A DNA stretch of 64,000 bases from CAXXFQ01 sp963674475 (GTDB lineage: Bacteria > Planctomycetota > Planctomycetia > Pirellulales > Thermoguttaceae), in the NCBI GenBank assembly GCA_963674475.2, contig CAXXFQ010000009.1, forward strand, positions 480,489 to 544,488. The letters run 5' to 3'. Made by a program: the position numbers and the translations under genes. Shown one piece after another: positions 1 to 8,328 of this stretch. The notes under the pieces were generated by a model, which worked only from the letters and a program-made list of their open reading frames with translations, did no database searches and was not told where the DNA came from. How positions within the stretch are numbered: position 1 is the stretch's first letter; every line of letters starts with the position of its first letter.

Positions 1-1
1 G

Positions 2-691
2 GGGCTCGAACCGAAACGGCGGGAGTATCTGCTTTATCTGCCCCTTTACAACGGGGCCGACGATCTGGAGATCGGGGTCGACGCGGGCGCGAAATTCGAA
101 CCGTTTTCGCCGAGAGAGAAACCGATCGTTTTTTACGGAACGTCGATCACCCAGGGCGGTTGCTGCTCTCGGCCCGGCAGGGCCTATGCGTCGTTTATCG
201 GACGGGCGCTCGAACGGCCGATTGTCAATTTGGGCTTCTCGGGCAACGGCCGTATGGAATCGGAAGTGGCCGACCTTTTGGCCGAAATCGACGCGTCAGC
301 CTTTGTGATCGACTGTTTGCCGAACATGTCGACTCAGATGGTCACCGAGCGGGTCGAACCGTTCGTCCGAAAGATCCGCCAGGCCCGGCCCGAGACGCCG
401 ATCGTCTTGGTTGAAGAACTGACGTATAGCAACACGGTCTTTTACCCGGAAAAACAAAAGGTGACTGCCGAAAAGCGGGCCGCCTTGAGAGCCACCTTTG
501 ACAAGCTCAAGGCCGAGGGTTTTTCTCAATTGTATTATGTCGACGGTGAGCCCCTGTTGGGGTCAGACGGGGAGGCGACCGTCGACGGCGTTCACCCGAA
601 CGACCTCGGCATGTTCCGAATGGCCAAGTACCTCACGCCGTTCATCCATGGAGCGCTCTCCGCAGCGCAAGAGTCGGCCGACGCCAAATAG
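2..691 (+). CDS. SGNH/GDSL-family hydrolase (5'-truncated by window edge)
   Basis: The reading frame is open from the first bases of the window, so the true start lies upstream and only the C-terminal ~229 residues are seen. The SGNH-hydrolase blocks are recognisable: GTSITQGG (block I, with the presumed nucleophile Ser), GFSGNGR (the block II Gly/Asn region), and near the end DGVHPND, which carries the Asp and His expected for the catalytic dyad. The family hydrolyses esters of lipids or carbohydrates. In planctomycetes such proteins are often secreted carbohydrate esterases, but the N-terminus that would show a signal peptide is missing, so location and substrate are unknown. The gene is followed at once by a strong hairpin shared with the convergent gene. 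Confidence 0.8.
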   Translation, partial: GLEPKRREYLLYLPLYNGADDLEIGVDAGAKFEPFSPREKPIVFYGTSITQGGCCSRPGRAYASFIGRALERPIVNLGFSGNGRMESEVADLLAEIDASAFVIDCLPNMSTQMVTERVEPFVRKIRQARPETPIVLVEELTYSNTVFYPEKQKVTAEKRAALRATFDKLKAEGFSQLYYVDGEPLLGSDGEATVDGVHPNDLGMFRMAKYLTPFIHGALSAAQESADAK

Positions 692-730
692 CGACCGACG
701 GTGTCGACTCCAAAAAAGACCCAGTTCAAA

Positions 731-781
731 ACAAAAAAGTCGCGCTGGTCCTGTTTGATGGGACCGGCGCGACTTGTTTTA
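731..781. terminator. Bidirectional intrinsic terminator
   Basis: A 15-bp stem (737-751 pairing with 761-775, one G-U wobble) encloses a 9-nt loop. It is flanked by A-rich sequence on the left and TTGTTTTATT on the right, so it can end transcription on both strands. It lies between the converging SGNH hydrolase and the DUF11-repeat protein. Confidence 0.8.
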
Positions 782-818
782 TTCGTAGTTGATCAATCGA
801 GAGTCCGATGTCAAAAGA

Positions 819-3101
819 CTAGTCAGAGAAGACCCGGGTACTTTCTTCTTTGGTGACCGGGGTCTGGATCTCGTTGGTCGTCAGCTGGACGCTCATGCGC
901 TGGTCGCCCGGCGTGGCCCCTTTGACCCGAATCCGGTAGGTCGTTTCGACCTTGGGAGCTAGTTGCCCCAGTGGCTCGAAGACGATCGTATCCCCTTCGA
1001 GTCGTCCCTGCAGACCGCCGGGCCCTTCGGCGCCGATCGGTTTGAGTCCCGCGGGCAAGGCGGCGGTCACTTTGAGATTGGTCGCCTCTTTGGAGCCCTG
1101 ATTGAAGACGCGAATTTCGTAGGTCGTTTCACCGCCAACTTCGATCGGATCTTCGAGGTCGACCAGTTCGAAACGGATGGCGGCGATCCCGTCGATTTCG
1201 ACCGGGTGTTCATACTTGACGGCCATCGCCCGGTCGGCCGCTCCTTCGAATCGGACCCGCTGTTGGCCCATGGCGACCGGCATGGTCGTTACCTGGACTG
1301 AACCGGTCTCGTTCGGCGGCAGTTCGGCGAGAGCCCAACTGACGGTTCGCGTCTTCTGATCGTAGTGGGCGTTGTTGTTGGCGCTGACAAACTTCAGCCC
1401 CGGCGGCAACTCGGCACTGAGACGGACGTCGCGTGCTGAGGCGGTTCCCGGGTTGGAGACGGCCAGTTCGTAGGTCGCCGGACGTTCGAGGTAGCGTCGT
1501 TTCGGACCGTTCATTGCCAGTTTCAGCTCCGGCGCGACCACGTCGATCGGCCATTCGCGACGAATTTCCTTGATCCCTTCGGCGCGGGCGACCAACAGAT
1601 TGGTGGCCGTGCCGGGGCGGATTGCGTCGAGTTTCAATTCCAAGGTACGGCTTTGGCCCGGAGCGAGCGTGCCCACTTCGTATTCCAGTTCGGCGCCGGC
1701 CGGGTGTTGCAATCCGGGCGGGACGTGTTCTTCGATCACGACCCCGGTGGCAATGCCGGTTCCCGGGTTGGAGAGGGTGATTTTCAAGCTCGCTTTATTG
1801 TCGATGAGGACCTGATCGGAGCCGGTCAGGTCGATTTTTAACTGCGGTTTGGTCGACCGGGTTCGGACCGAGGCGGCCGCGTCGAAACGGACGGTCGCCA
1901 TACTGCCGATTTCCCCTTCGACGGTCGGGACGAGTTTGACCTGAATGACGTTCTTCTCGCCCGGCTTCATTTGGCCCAACGACCAGACCAGTTCACCCCG
2001 TCCTCCGCGAAGCGCTTGGGGGACGGTACCCAACAGTCGCGTGCCGCGGGGAATTTCATCACGGACTTCAACCTGCCCGGCGACGGTCGGGCCGATGTTT
2101 TCGACCTCGATGCGGAAGAGGGCCGGTTTGCCGACCTGGACTTCCGGCGGGGCCGTTTTGACGAGTCGAAGCTGAGGCGTTTGCGCTCCTTCAAACTGAC
2201 GACCCTCGGCCGGGATCCCGCGTCCATCGGTGTTGTCGGCGGGTTTCAGATCGCCGGAAACGGGAGGCGATTGGTTTGAAAAACCATTGAGCGCCGGGCC
2301 GCCGTTCGCCGGGTGGCCACTCTGCGTATGGCGGGGCGTCAAAAGTCGAGGCGGCTCGCTCGGTTTGACCGTCTGGGGCGAGGGTCGATCTTGCGAAACC
2401 AGTTGCTTTTCGGATTGGGACAAGGGGCCGGTGGGGGAGGCAAGGGGCCGATTCCCGGGAGCTGAACTTTTGGGCGAGCTCAATTTTATCGGCGGTGCCA
2501 GTTCCGGCATGCCGGTTTGGTTATTTGACGAATTCGAACGAGCCACGGCTTTGGGAGCGGCCGGAGTGGAAGCGAAGGTCGGCATCGGGCCGGACTTGGT
2601 GGCGAATTCCGACGGCTTTACCAGAGCCGGGGTGTTGTGCTGACCGAGGCTTTGCAGGGGAGCGGGCGGTTCCTTGTCTGAGCTGCCTAAAGTCGGAAGA
2701 TTTTGGGCCAGACGGGATTGCTCCTTGCCTGGCGAAAGCGACTCGGCGTCCGTTCGGGCCTTTGGTGTTGCCACTCGGTCGCGTGGACGGGACTGACCCG
2801 GCGCCGGGTCCAGACTGAACGGATCGATGCCCGGTGCGGGGGCGGCCGCCAGATTGGAACGCTTCGGTTTGGCCAAGGTCGGCTGTGGCGCGGTGCGTTT
2901 GGTCTCGGCCAACGTCGGTCGGCTTGCTTCCGCGGTCCGTTCGGGTTGCGGTTCCTGTGGCGTTGCCGGAGGGAAAATGGACCGGATCGACGAGGAAAAC
3001 AACGGCGAACGGCTGTTGCCCTTTTGGGTCTGGGCCAGGGCGATTTGGCTCAAAATCAGAACGCCGCCAAGGGCGAAAGTGGTCAAAAGCATCCGCTTCA
3101 T
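819..3101 (-). CDS. Secreted DUF11-repeat protein with long Pro/Ser-rich N-terminal region
   Basis: A 760-residue protein. Residues 1-23 form a signal peptide (MKR then a hydrophobic run ending AQT). Residues ~25-300 are low-complexity Pro/Ser/Thr/Lys-rich. From ~305 to the end there are about four ~110-residue beta-sandwich repeats of DUF11 / conserved-repeat type, each with the pattern 'V..G....(Y/F).I.V.N.G...A..V.V.D.(L/I)P.G.....' and a closing 'L.PG......V'. Such repeats occur in large exported planctomycete proteins and are thought to mediate surface or protein contacts; no catalytic motif is visible. The ATG is preceded by GGGAG at suitable spacing. It is divergent from the FtsX-like permease and convergent with the SGNH hydrolase. 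The envelope role is inferred. Confidence 0.8.
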   Translation of the reverse strand: MKRMLLTTFALGGVLILSQIALAQTQKGNSRSPLFSSSIRSIFPPATPQEPQPERTAEASRPTLAETKRTAPQPTLAKPKRSNLAAAPAPGIDPFSLDPAPGQSRPRDRVATPKARTDAESLSPGKEQSRLAQNLPTLGSSDKEPPAPLQSLGQHNTPALVKPSEFATKSGPMPTFASTPAAPKAVARSNSSNNQTGMPELAPPIKLSSPKSSAPGNRPLASPTGPLSQSEKQLVSQDRPSPQTVKPSEPPRLLTPRHTQSGHPANGGPALNGFSNQSPPVSGDLKPADNTDGRGIPAEGRQFEGAQTPQLRLVKTAPPEVQVGKPALFRIEVENIGPTVAGQVEVRDEIPRGTRLLGTVPQALRGGRGELVWSLGQMKPGEKNVIQVKLVPTVEGEIGSMATVRFDAAASVRTRSTKPQLKIDLTGSDQVLIDNKASLKITLSNPGTGIATGVVIEEHVPPGLQHPAGAELEYEVGTLAPGQSRTLELKLDAIRPGTATNLLVARAEGIKEIRREWPIDVVAPELKLAMNGPKRRYLERPATYELAVSNPGTASARDVRLSAELPPGLKFVSANNNAHYDQKTRTVSWALAELPPNETGSVQVTTMPVAMGQQRVRFEGAADRAMAVKYEHPVEIDGIAAIRFELVDLEDPIEVGGETTYEIRVFNQGSKEATNLKVTAALPAGLKPIGAEGPGGLQGRLEGDTIVFEPLGQLAPKVETTYRIRVKGATPGDQRMSVQLTTNEIQTPVTKEESTRVFSD

Positions 3102-3434
3102 GGGTAGACTCCCAAAATATTTGTCTTACACACGGTCGCGGCGTGGTGGTTGCCGCGAGGTTTTTGTTTTTTTGGAAATGGATCGACCGTTTTCCGGCTT
3201 CACTTCCCTGGAGGGGCCCCCACTGAAATGGGGAAACGGTCTGGTCCGGCCCCAATTATTACCAAAAAAGGCCACTCAGGGAAAGATCGGTTTTGTCGGA
3301 AAGGGGGGAGTGCTACAATGAAAAGGAAGGGAACGACCGGTTCTTCGTTTCCCTTTCCGAGAAGTAATTCTTCCTGGGACGGTTCGGACAACGAATTGCC
3401 CCTTTTCACTCGATCCCCCAAGTTCCATATACTC
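3102..3434. other. Divergent intergenic region with weak promoter candidates
   Basis: 333 bp between two divergent genes. On the + strand TACAAT (3314-3319) is preceded by TTGTCG at 15-bp spacing (3293-3298), a sub-optimal sigma-70-like match. The same stretch also offers GGGGGGAG followed by an in-frame ATG at 3318, which would extend the permease by 39 residues. No RNA gene or repeat is visible. Confidence 0.4.
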
Positions 3435-4703
3435 ATGAAATTATCCAAACTCCTTTTCGCCGAAATCGGCTATCGGAAACTGAACTTCGTGTTGAGCCTC
3501 TTCGCCGTGACGACGGCCGTGACCCTGTTCGTGGCCGGGCCGGTCCTGATCGACGGTTACACGCGGCAGACCGAAATTCTCATGGCCGACGAAAAACAAA
3601 AAACGAACGAAGAGCTGGCCGTCCTCAAAGACAAGACCCGACGTTTGATGCGCGACATGGGGTTCAATCTGATGATCGTTCAGAAAGACACGAACATGTC
3701 CGACTTTTGGGCCAGCGATTTCGCGTCGAAGGATATGCCACAGGAATACGTCGACCGATTGGCCAAAGATCGTCATCTGACACTGGTGACCCACTTGGTC
3801 GCGACGCTCCAAAGGCGGATCGAGTGGGACGGACGAAAAGCGCTCTTGGTCGGTTATCTGCCCGAGACGACCCAGTCGCATATGCGCAAGAAGGCGCCGA
3901 TGGGGTATCGGGTTCCCCTGGGCAAGGTTTTTCTTGGACACGAGTTGGGCCTCGGTCGCAAGCCGGGAGAGACGATCGATCTCAAAGGCAAGAAGTTCAC
4001 GATCGACCGGGTTCTTCCCGAAAGCGGCAGCAAGGAAGATATTGCGATTGTCATGCACCTCAGCGATGCGCAGGCCGTGTTGAACCGGCCGGGCCGAGTC
4101 AATCAGATCATGGCGCTGGGATGTCGTTGTGTGGGGTCGAATTTACCCGGTATCCGCAAACAGTTGGCCGATGTCTTGCCAGAGACCCGGGTGTCCGAAT
4201 TCAGTTCGATCGCCTTGGCGCGGGCCGAGCAACGTGACCTGGTGGAAGCGAAGCGGGAGAAGATCCTCGCCGATCTGGGCGCGTCGCGCGGTGCGGTTCA
4301 AAAGACGCTCGAGCAGTTGGCTTCCGTTCTGACGCCGGTGGTGGTTATCGCCTGTGCGATTTGGGTCGGCCTTTTGGCCTTGGTCAATGTGCGCGAGCGA
4401 CGGACCGAGATCGGGGTCTTACGCGCGCTTGGAAAACGGTCGACGACGATCGGGTGGTTGTTTTTGGGTAAGGCCGTTTTGCTGGGGCTTGGCGGGGCCG
4501 TGCTGGGTTTTATTTTCGGCAGCATCTTGGCCGAGACGCTTGGGACGAAGGTATTGGGTGTGGGGAGTGAACTTTTCCGGATTGATTTTTCGATACTGGG
4601 GGTCAGCTTGATCTTTGCGCCGTTGATTGCCGCGTTGGCCAGTTATTTGCCGACGTTGTCAGCAGTGGTGCAGGACCCGGCAGTCGTGCTGAGAGATCAA
4701 TAA
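3435..4703 (+). CDS. FtsX-like ABC transporter permease (MacB/LolC type)
   Basis: A 422-residue membrane protein with the FtsX/MacB permease layout: one N-terminal transmembrane helix (~17-38), a ~250-residue extracytoplasmic domain, then three C-terminal helices (~300-322, ~343-370, ~385-410) with the typical cytoplasmic loop motif VRERRTEIGVLRALG. These permeases pair with an ABC ATPase to move lipids, lipoproteins or peptides, or to act as mechanotransmitters. No ATPase gene is adjacent, so the partner is encoded elsewhere. The ATG at 3435 is chosen because MKLSKLLFAEIGYRK starts just before the first helix. A better Shine-Dalgarno sequence stands before the in-frame ATG at 3318, so an N-terminal extension cannot be excluded. 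A structured repeat element begins directly after the stop codon. Confidence 0.85.
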   Translation: MKLSKLLFAEIGYRKLNFVLSLFAVTTAVTLFVAGPVLIDGYTRQTEILMADEKQKTNEELAVLKDKTRRLMRDMGFNLMIVQKDTNMSDFWASDFASKDMPQEYVDRLAKDRHLTLVTHLVATLQRRIEWDGRKALLVGYLPETTQSHMRKKAPMGYRVPLGKVFLGHELGLGRKPGETIDLKGKKFTIDRVLPESGSKEDIAIVMHLSDAQAVLNRPGRVNQIMALGCRCVGSNLPGIRKQLADVLPETRVSEFSSIALARAEQRDLVEAKREKILADLGASRGAVQKTLEQLASVLTPVVVIACAIWVGLLALVNVRERRTEIGVLRALGKRSTTIGWLFLGKAVLLGLGGAVLGFIFGSILAETLGTKVLGVGSELFRIDFSILGVSLIFAPLIAALASYLPTLSAVVQDPAVVLRDQ

Positions 4704-5170
4704 AGAAAAGAAAAAACAAGAAAAAAGAAAAGAGGGATTGCGCAGCAATCCCGGTCCAAAAAGTTTTTGAGGGGAGAGTTTGAGAGGGGACCATTTTCAA
4801 AATGTCCCCTCTCATTTAAAAATATAGGTGACGGCGCAGCCGTCACTCCTTTTCCTTTGAATGACGGTCACTCCCCCATCCCGCCTGCCACTTCGTGATA
4901 GCTCAAGACTTCCGCTCAAACACAAAATCACGACGGCAAACGCGTGCTCAACCTTTTCAAAAACAAGGTTTTGCCTTCAGCGTGCAAAAAAGCGTTCTCG
5001 CTTTCATGCCGTCAAGAAAAAAAGGAGCGACGGCCTTGGCCGTCGCCTGTATTTTCTGGAATGAGGAAAACCATTTTGAAAATAGGTTTTCCTCAAACTC
5101 CTTTCCAAAAACTTTTTGGACCGGGATTGCTTTGCAATCCCTCTTTTCATTGTTTTTTCTTTGTTTCTTT
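4704..5170. repeat. Structured intergenic element, copy A, with ~70-bp terminal inverted repeats
   Basis: The element fills exactly the gap between the stop codons of the permease and the convergent truA. Its ends are near-perfect inverted repeats of about 70 bp (A/G-rich tract, hairpin, then GGTCCAAAAAGTTTTT). Each end carries a hairpin with arms GGGATTGC/GCAATCCC (4734-4752 and the mirror near 5128-5146). Inside are further hairpins: GAGAGGGGA/TCCCCTCTC (~4782-4814), GTGACGGC-GCA-GCCGTCAC (~4828-4846), GCGACGGCC/GGCCGTCGC (~5025-5044) and GAGGAAAACC/GGTTTTCCTC (~5062-5095). The terminal hairpins are followed outward by T-rich tracts, so both ends look like intrinsic terminators. A second copy is at 55995-56472. 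Confidence 0.8.
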
Positions 5171-5962
5171 TTAAAACGGGTAATCCACCTTCACCAAAAA
5201 TAGCCCCAAAGCCGGCGCGGTCGGCCCGGCCTGTGCCCGATCGGTCGCTTCGATTACACGTTCGACCCAATCGGAAGTCTGAGCACTACGACCCACCTCG
5301 ACCAAAGTTCCCACCATCGCACGGACCATATTGTAAAGAAACCCGTCCGCCTCGACCTCGAAAACGATCAGGTTTTTCTCATCCAGAGGTCCGAATAACG
5401 GTCGGTCCGAAGTGGTATCCTCGAACCAACCCCGTCGAACCACCACATCGCTAACCGTTCGGACGGTACTCTCTCGCGGCGCCCCGGTCGTCTCGAAACT
5501 GCAAAAGTCGTGCGTGCCCAAAAAAAACTTGGCCGCGTCGGCCATCGCATTGACGTTAAGCGGTCGTCGGACGTGCCAGCAGTGGTTGCGCAAGAAGAGC
5601 GGGCGAATCGGGCCGTCGTGTAAGAGATAGCGGTATCGTTTTTGAATCGAGTCGCCGATCGGGTGAAACCGGTGCGGCGCTTCGATGATGTCGAGGACGA
5701 CGATATCTTCGGGCAGATTGGCGTTGAGCGCCCGGACCAGAACGTCGGGCGCCAATTGACACTCGGTCCGAAAACCGACGACCTGACCTAACGCGTGAAC
5801 CCCCGCGTCGGTTCGCCCACTGGCCAACGTGCGAATCGATTCGCCGGTGATCGTTCGCAACGCTTCTTCCAACCGAAGCTGAACGGTCGGCCGATCGGGC
5901 TGGACTTGCCAACCGTGATAGGCCGTTCCGACGTAGGCGAGGGTCAATTTGAGCGTTCGCAC
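5171..5962 (-). CDS. truA: tRNA pseudouridine synthase A
   Basis: A 263-residue protein of normal family length. TruA converts U38-U40 in the anticodon arm of tRNAs to pseudouridine. The catalytic motif SGRTDAGVHALGQV is present with the nucleophilic Asp at residue 52. The N-terminal LAYVGTAYHGWQVQ block and the C-terminal FLYNMVRAMVGTLVEVG block are also characteristic. The ATG start is consistent with the family. The gene converges on the FtsX-like permease, and the whole space between the two stop codons is the structured repeat element. The next gene upstream on the same strand, asd, has its own terminator, so truA is probably transcribed on its own. Confidence 0.95.
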   Translation of the reverse strand: MRTLKLTLAYVGTAYHGWQVQPDRPTVQLRLEEALRTITGESIRTLASGRTDAGVHALGQVVGFRTECQLAPDVLVRALNANLPEDIVVLDIIEAPHRFHPIGDSIQKRYRYLLHDGPIRPLFLRNHCWHVRRPLNVNAMADAAKFFLGTHDFCSFETTGAPRESTVRTVSDVVVRRGWFEDTTSDRPLFGPLDEKNLIVFEVEADGFLYNMVRAMVGTLVEVGRSAQTSDWVERVIEATDRAQAGPTAPALGLFLVKVDYPF

Positions 5963-6104
5963 CGGTAATAACCCGCTTTAAAAGAAATACTGCGTGTTCG
6001 CCCGAGTGAGAATAGCGTGTTTTCCCAAGGATAAATACGCGGCAAAACGCAGCCGGCAAACGAGAATTGGTATAAAAACGCCTTTGGTTGTGGTACCCAA
6101 AACG

Positions 6105-6137
6105 AAAAACTCCCCTACGCCGATTGACGTAGGGGAG
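6105..6137 (-). terminator. Intrinsic terminator of asd
   Basis: A 10-bp perfect stem (CTCCCCTACG at 6110-6119 pairing with 6128-6137). Read on the - strand it is followed by TTTTTCGTTTT, 15 bp beyond the asd stop codon. Confidence 0.85.
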
Positions 6138-6151
6138 CCAGATTGACGATG

Positions 6152-7153
6152 CTATTTTTTCTGCAACAGCTCGGCGATTTGGACCGCGTTGGTCGCGGCG
6201 CCCTTGCGAAGGTTGTCGCTGACGCACCAAAATGCCAGGCCGTTGATGGACGAGATATCTTCGCGGATTCGACCGACGAAGACCTCGTCTCGGTTGGTGC
6301 AGTTGATCGGCATCGGGTACTGCTGGTTTTCGAGATCGTCGACCACCACGATGCCGGGCGTCGCGGCGAACAGTTCGCGGGCCTCTTCGACGGTGATCTT
6401 TTTTTCGGTCTCGACCAGGATGCTCTCGCTGTGGCAACTGCTCACCGGCACCCGAACGGCTGTCGGGCAGACTTGGATCGATTCGTCGCCGAAGATTTTT
6501 TGGGTCTCGTAGACCATCTTCATTTCTTCGGAGGTGTAACCCTTGTACTTCGACGAGCCGATTTGCGGGATGCAGTTGAAGGCGATCGGGTGGGCGAATT
6601 CTTCGTACTCGTGCTCTTCGTCGTTGAGCGCGGCACGCGAACCGTTTTCCAGATCGCGAATTCCTGCGAGCCCCGCGCCGCTGGTCGCCTGGTAAGTGCT
6701 GACGACGACCCGACGGATTCGGCCCGCGTCGTGTAGCGGCTTCATCGCCAAGACCATCTGGGTAGTCGAGCAATTCGGGCTGGAGATGATCCCCTCGTGC
6801 TGGTCGATTGCTTCGGGGTTGACTTCCGGAATGACCAGTGGGACCTTCGGGTCCATACGCCAGTACCCGCTCTCGTCGACGGCGACGCAATTTCGCTTCA
6901 CCGCTTCGGGGATGAAGTCGCGTGCCGTGTCGTCCGGCGTCGAGCAGATGGCCAAGTCGATTTTTTCGAACGCTTCCGGCGTGAGCTCTTCGACCGTGTA
7001 CGTCTTCCCGGCGAACGTCAATTCCGTTCCGGCCGAACGTTTCGAAGCCAGGAACGTGAACTGTTTCGCTTGAAATTGACGCTCTTCGAGCAACTGACGG
7101 ATGAGGGTCCCCACGGCACCGGTGGCACCGACCACGGCAACGGAATCGAACAC
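6152..7153 (-). CDS. asd: Aspartate-semialdehyde dehydrogenase
   Basis: A 333-residue enzyme reducing aspartyl phosphate to aspartate semialdehyde with NADPH, the branch point to lysine/diaminopimelate, threonine and methionine. The N-terminal nucleotide-binding loop GATGAVG (9-15) and the catalytic-cysteine motif SSPNCSTTQMV (Cys128) are intact. The later QIGSSKYKGYTSEE block and the SCHSES segment, which bears the active-site His, also fit the family. The start is GTG at 7153, preceded by AGGAG at about 9 nt. A rho-independent terminator follows. In this organism it also supports cell-wall precursor synthesis through diaminopimelate. Confidence 0.95.
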   Translation of the reverse strand: MFDSVAVVGATGAVGTLIRQLLEERQFQAKQFTFLASKRSAGTELTFAGKTYTVEELTPEAFEKIDLAICSTPDDTARDFIPEAVKRNCVAVDESGYWRMDPKVPLVIPEVNPEAIDQHEGIISSPNCSTTQMVLAMKPLHDAGRIRRVVVSTYQATSGAGLAGIRDLENGSRAALNDEEHEYEEFAHPIAFNCIPQIGSSKYKGYTSEEMKMVYETQKIFGDESIQVCPTAVRVPVSSCHSESILVETEKKITVEEARELFAATPGIVVVDDLENQQYPMPINCTNRDEVFVGRIREDISSINGLAFWCVSDNLRKGAATNAVQIAELLQKK

Positions 7154-7557
7154 GGAAACGTTCTCCTAAAATAATGGCATAGTTAAAGTGGGCAAAAAGT
7201 CTCTCGGTCTTCAGACAAGGCAGCCGAAAAAAAGTTCGCCCGTTTTTGGAGCAAAAGGTTTTTTGGGCTTCACTCTGCGGTCAAAAAAAAGACGACGCTC
7301 AACCCGCGCATTAGCGGGCGCATAAGCGGGCGCATAAAAACATCGCAAAAAGCGGCGGATCTTTTTCGACCATCTCCGAGGAGACGTTTTCTGGTTCGCC
7401 TTCCTCGTTCCGGACAGACTCGTTTGCTCGAGATGATTACTCCCGGCCAAGTCCCGTGTGAGAAGCGCGAAGAAAGTTAGTTATACATGATCGGGGGGAT
7501 AATACGCAAGGGGGTGGACGGCCCCCCTTCTTGGTATTCTGCAGGAGGGGGGAGCGA
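7154..7557. other. Intergenic region with short 12-bp repeats
   Basis: 404 bp between asd and the P-II gene, both on the - strand. It contains about two and a half copies of a 12-bp unit related to CGCATAAGCGGG (7308-7336), and G/C-rich complementary tracts near 7509-7555 that could form a weak terminator for the P-II gene. No convincing gene was seen; the 79-codon minus-strand frame here has no recognisable feature or ribosome-binding site. Confidence 0.4.
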
Positions 7558-7869
7558 TTATTCGTCCGTGATCTCGGTCTCGACCGGCAAGACAAAAATC
7601 TTTCCGTCACCCTGTCGGCCGGTCCGAGCGGCGGTCGTGATCGCCTGAATCACCTCCTCGACACGAAGATCGTCGACCCAGAGGGTGAATTCGACCTTCG
7701 GAAGATAGGCCTTCGAGTACTCGCTCCCCCGATAGGCGCTTAGGTAGTTTTTCTGACGTCCATACCCTTTGACCTCGCGGATCTCGCACATTTCCAAAGG
7801 GGCGTATTTCAAGGCGTCTAACACCCTTTCGGCCATGTGCGGCTTGATGATGGCGATGATTCTCTTCAC
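7558..7869 (-). CDS. P-II family nitrogen regulatory protein
   Basis: A 103-residue P-II signal protein; such trimers bind ATP/ADP and 2-oxoglutarate and report nitrogen status to glutamine synthetase, AmtB or transcription regulators. The start MKRIIAIIKP, the T-loop GYGRQKNYLSAYRGSEY with the modifiable Tyr51, and the ATP-binding C-terminal motif ARTGRQGDGKIFVLPVE are all present. It is about nine residues shorter than canonical GlnB/GlnK (112 aa), ending shortly after VLPVE, so the usual C-terminal tail is missing. No amtB or glnA is adjacent in the window, so which P-II subgroup it belongs to (GlnB or GlnK) is not decided here. Asd lies downstream on the same strand, about 400 bp away. 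Confidence 0.92.
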   Translation of the reverse strand: MKRIIAIIKPHMAERVLDALKYAPLEMCEIREVKGYGRQKNYLSAYRGSEYSKAYLPKVEFTLWVDDLRVEEVIQAITTAARTGRQGDGKIFVLPVETEITDE

Positions 7870-8328
7870 AAAGGGCCTTTCGAATAGCTCCTAAGAGGGG
7901 TTTTGCCTTCCCAATCCTACCAATACCCCGATTGTCGAGTATCCCCCCCGCTTTGACAAGGGCCTTTTTCTCGAATCCCCATTAGGCGATCTCCCGGGCT
8001 TTTCGTTGACATTGTAAAAAAGGCTGTTTACAATCGAGCTTTAGGGTGTTTGCAAAAGATGCGCAAACGGGAGGTCAGGCTAATTTCTGGGTAATATCTC
8101 CTGGTTTTTAGTCGGCCCGTTCTTCTCGCCATGACGTTTTTTAAGGATGCGGCGTTTTCTGTTGCCGCGTCACGAGACACTTGGTCGAGTAGCATCTGCC
8201 AAACCTCCTTGTCTAAATTCCCCCCGGGAAGAGGCATAAATCGGGAAGAGGCAAACTAAGCGAAACCATCGGCTCAGAGTGTATTCGTATCGAAGACGCA
8301 TTCAGAGCTTCAAAGGAGCAAACAACTC
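7870..8328. other. Long leader/divergent region upstream of the coiled-coil protein
   Basis: 459 bp between divergent genes. It holds a strong + strand promoter (8006-8034) and thus a ~290-nt untranslated leader for the gene at 8329. The Shine-Dalgarno sequence AAAGGAGC is at about 8310-8317. A 69-codon minus-strand frame (8028-8237) lies inside the leader; it has no recognisable domain and is probably not a gene. Confidence 0.5.
8006..8034 (+). promoter_or_regulatory. Sigma-70-type promoter TTGACA-17-TACAAT
   Basis: A perfect -35 hexamer TTGACA (8006-8011) and a near-consensus -10 TACAAT (8029-8034) are separated by exactly 17 bp. Transcription would begin near 8041 and read into the gene at 8329 through a leader of about 290 nt. 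Confidence 0.8.

Noticed and set aside
5556..6890. 444-codon open frame on the - strand spanning truA and asd
   Set aside because: It overlaps two well-supported genes in another frame and is Arg-rich low-complexity.
7211..7450. 79-codon minus-strand frame between asd and the P-II gene
   Set aside because: Basic low-complexity product, overlaps short repeats, no Shine-Dalgarno.
8028..8237. 69-codon minus-strand frame in the leader of the coiled-coil gene
   Set aside because: It is antisense to a transcribed leader, the composition is unremarkable and it has no known domain. A purifiable small protein cannot be excluded.
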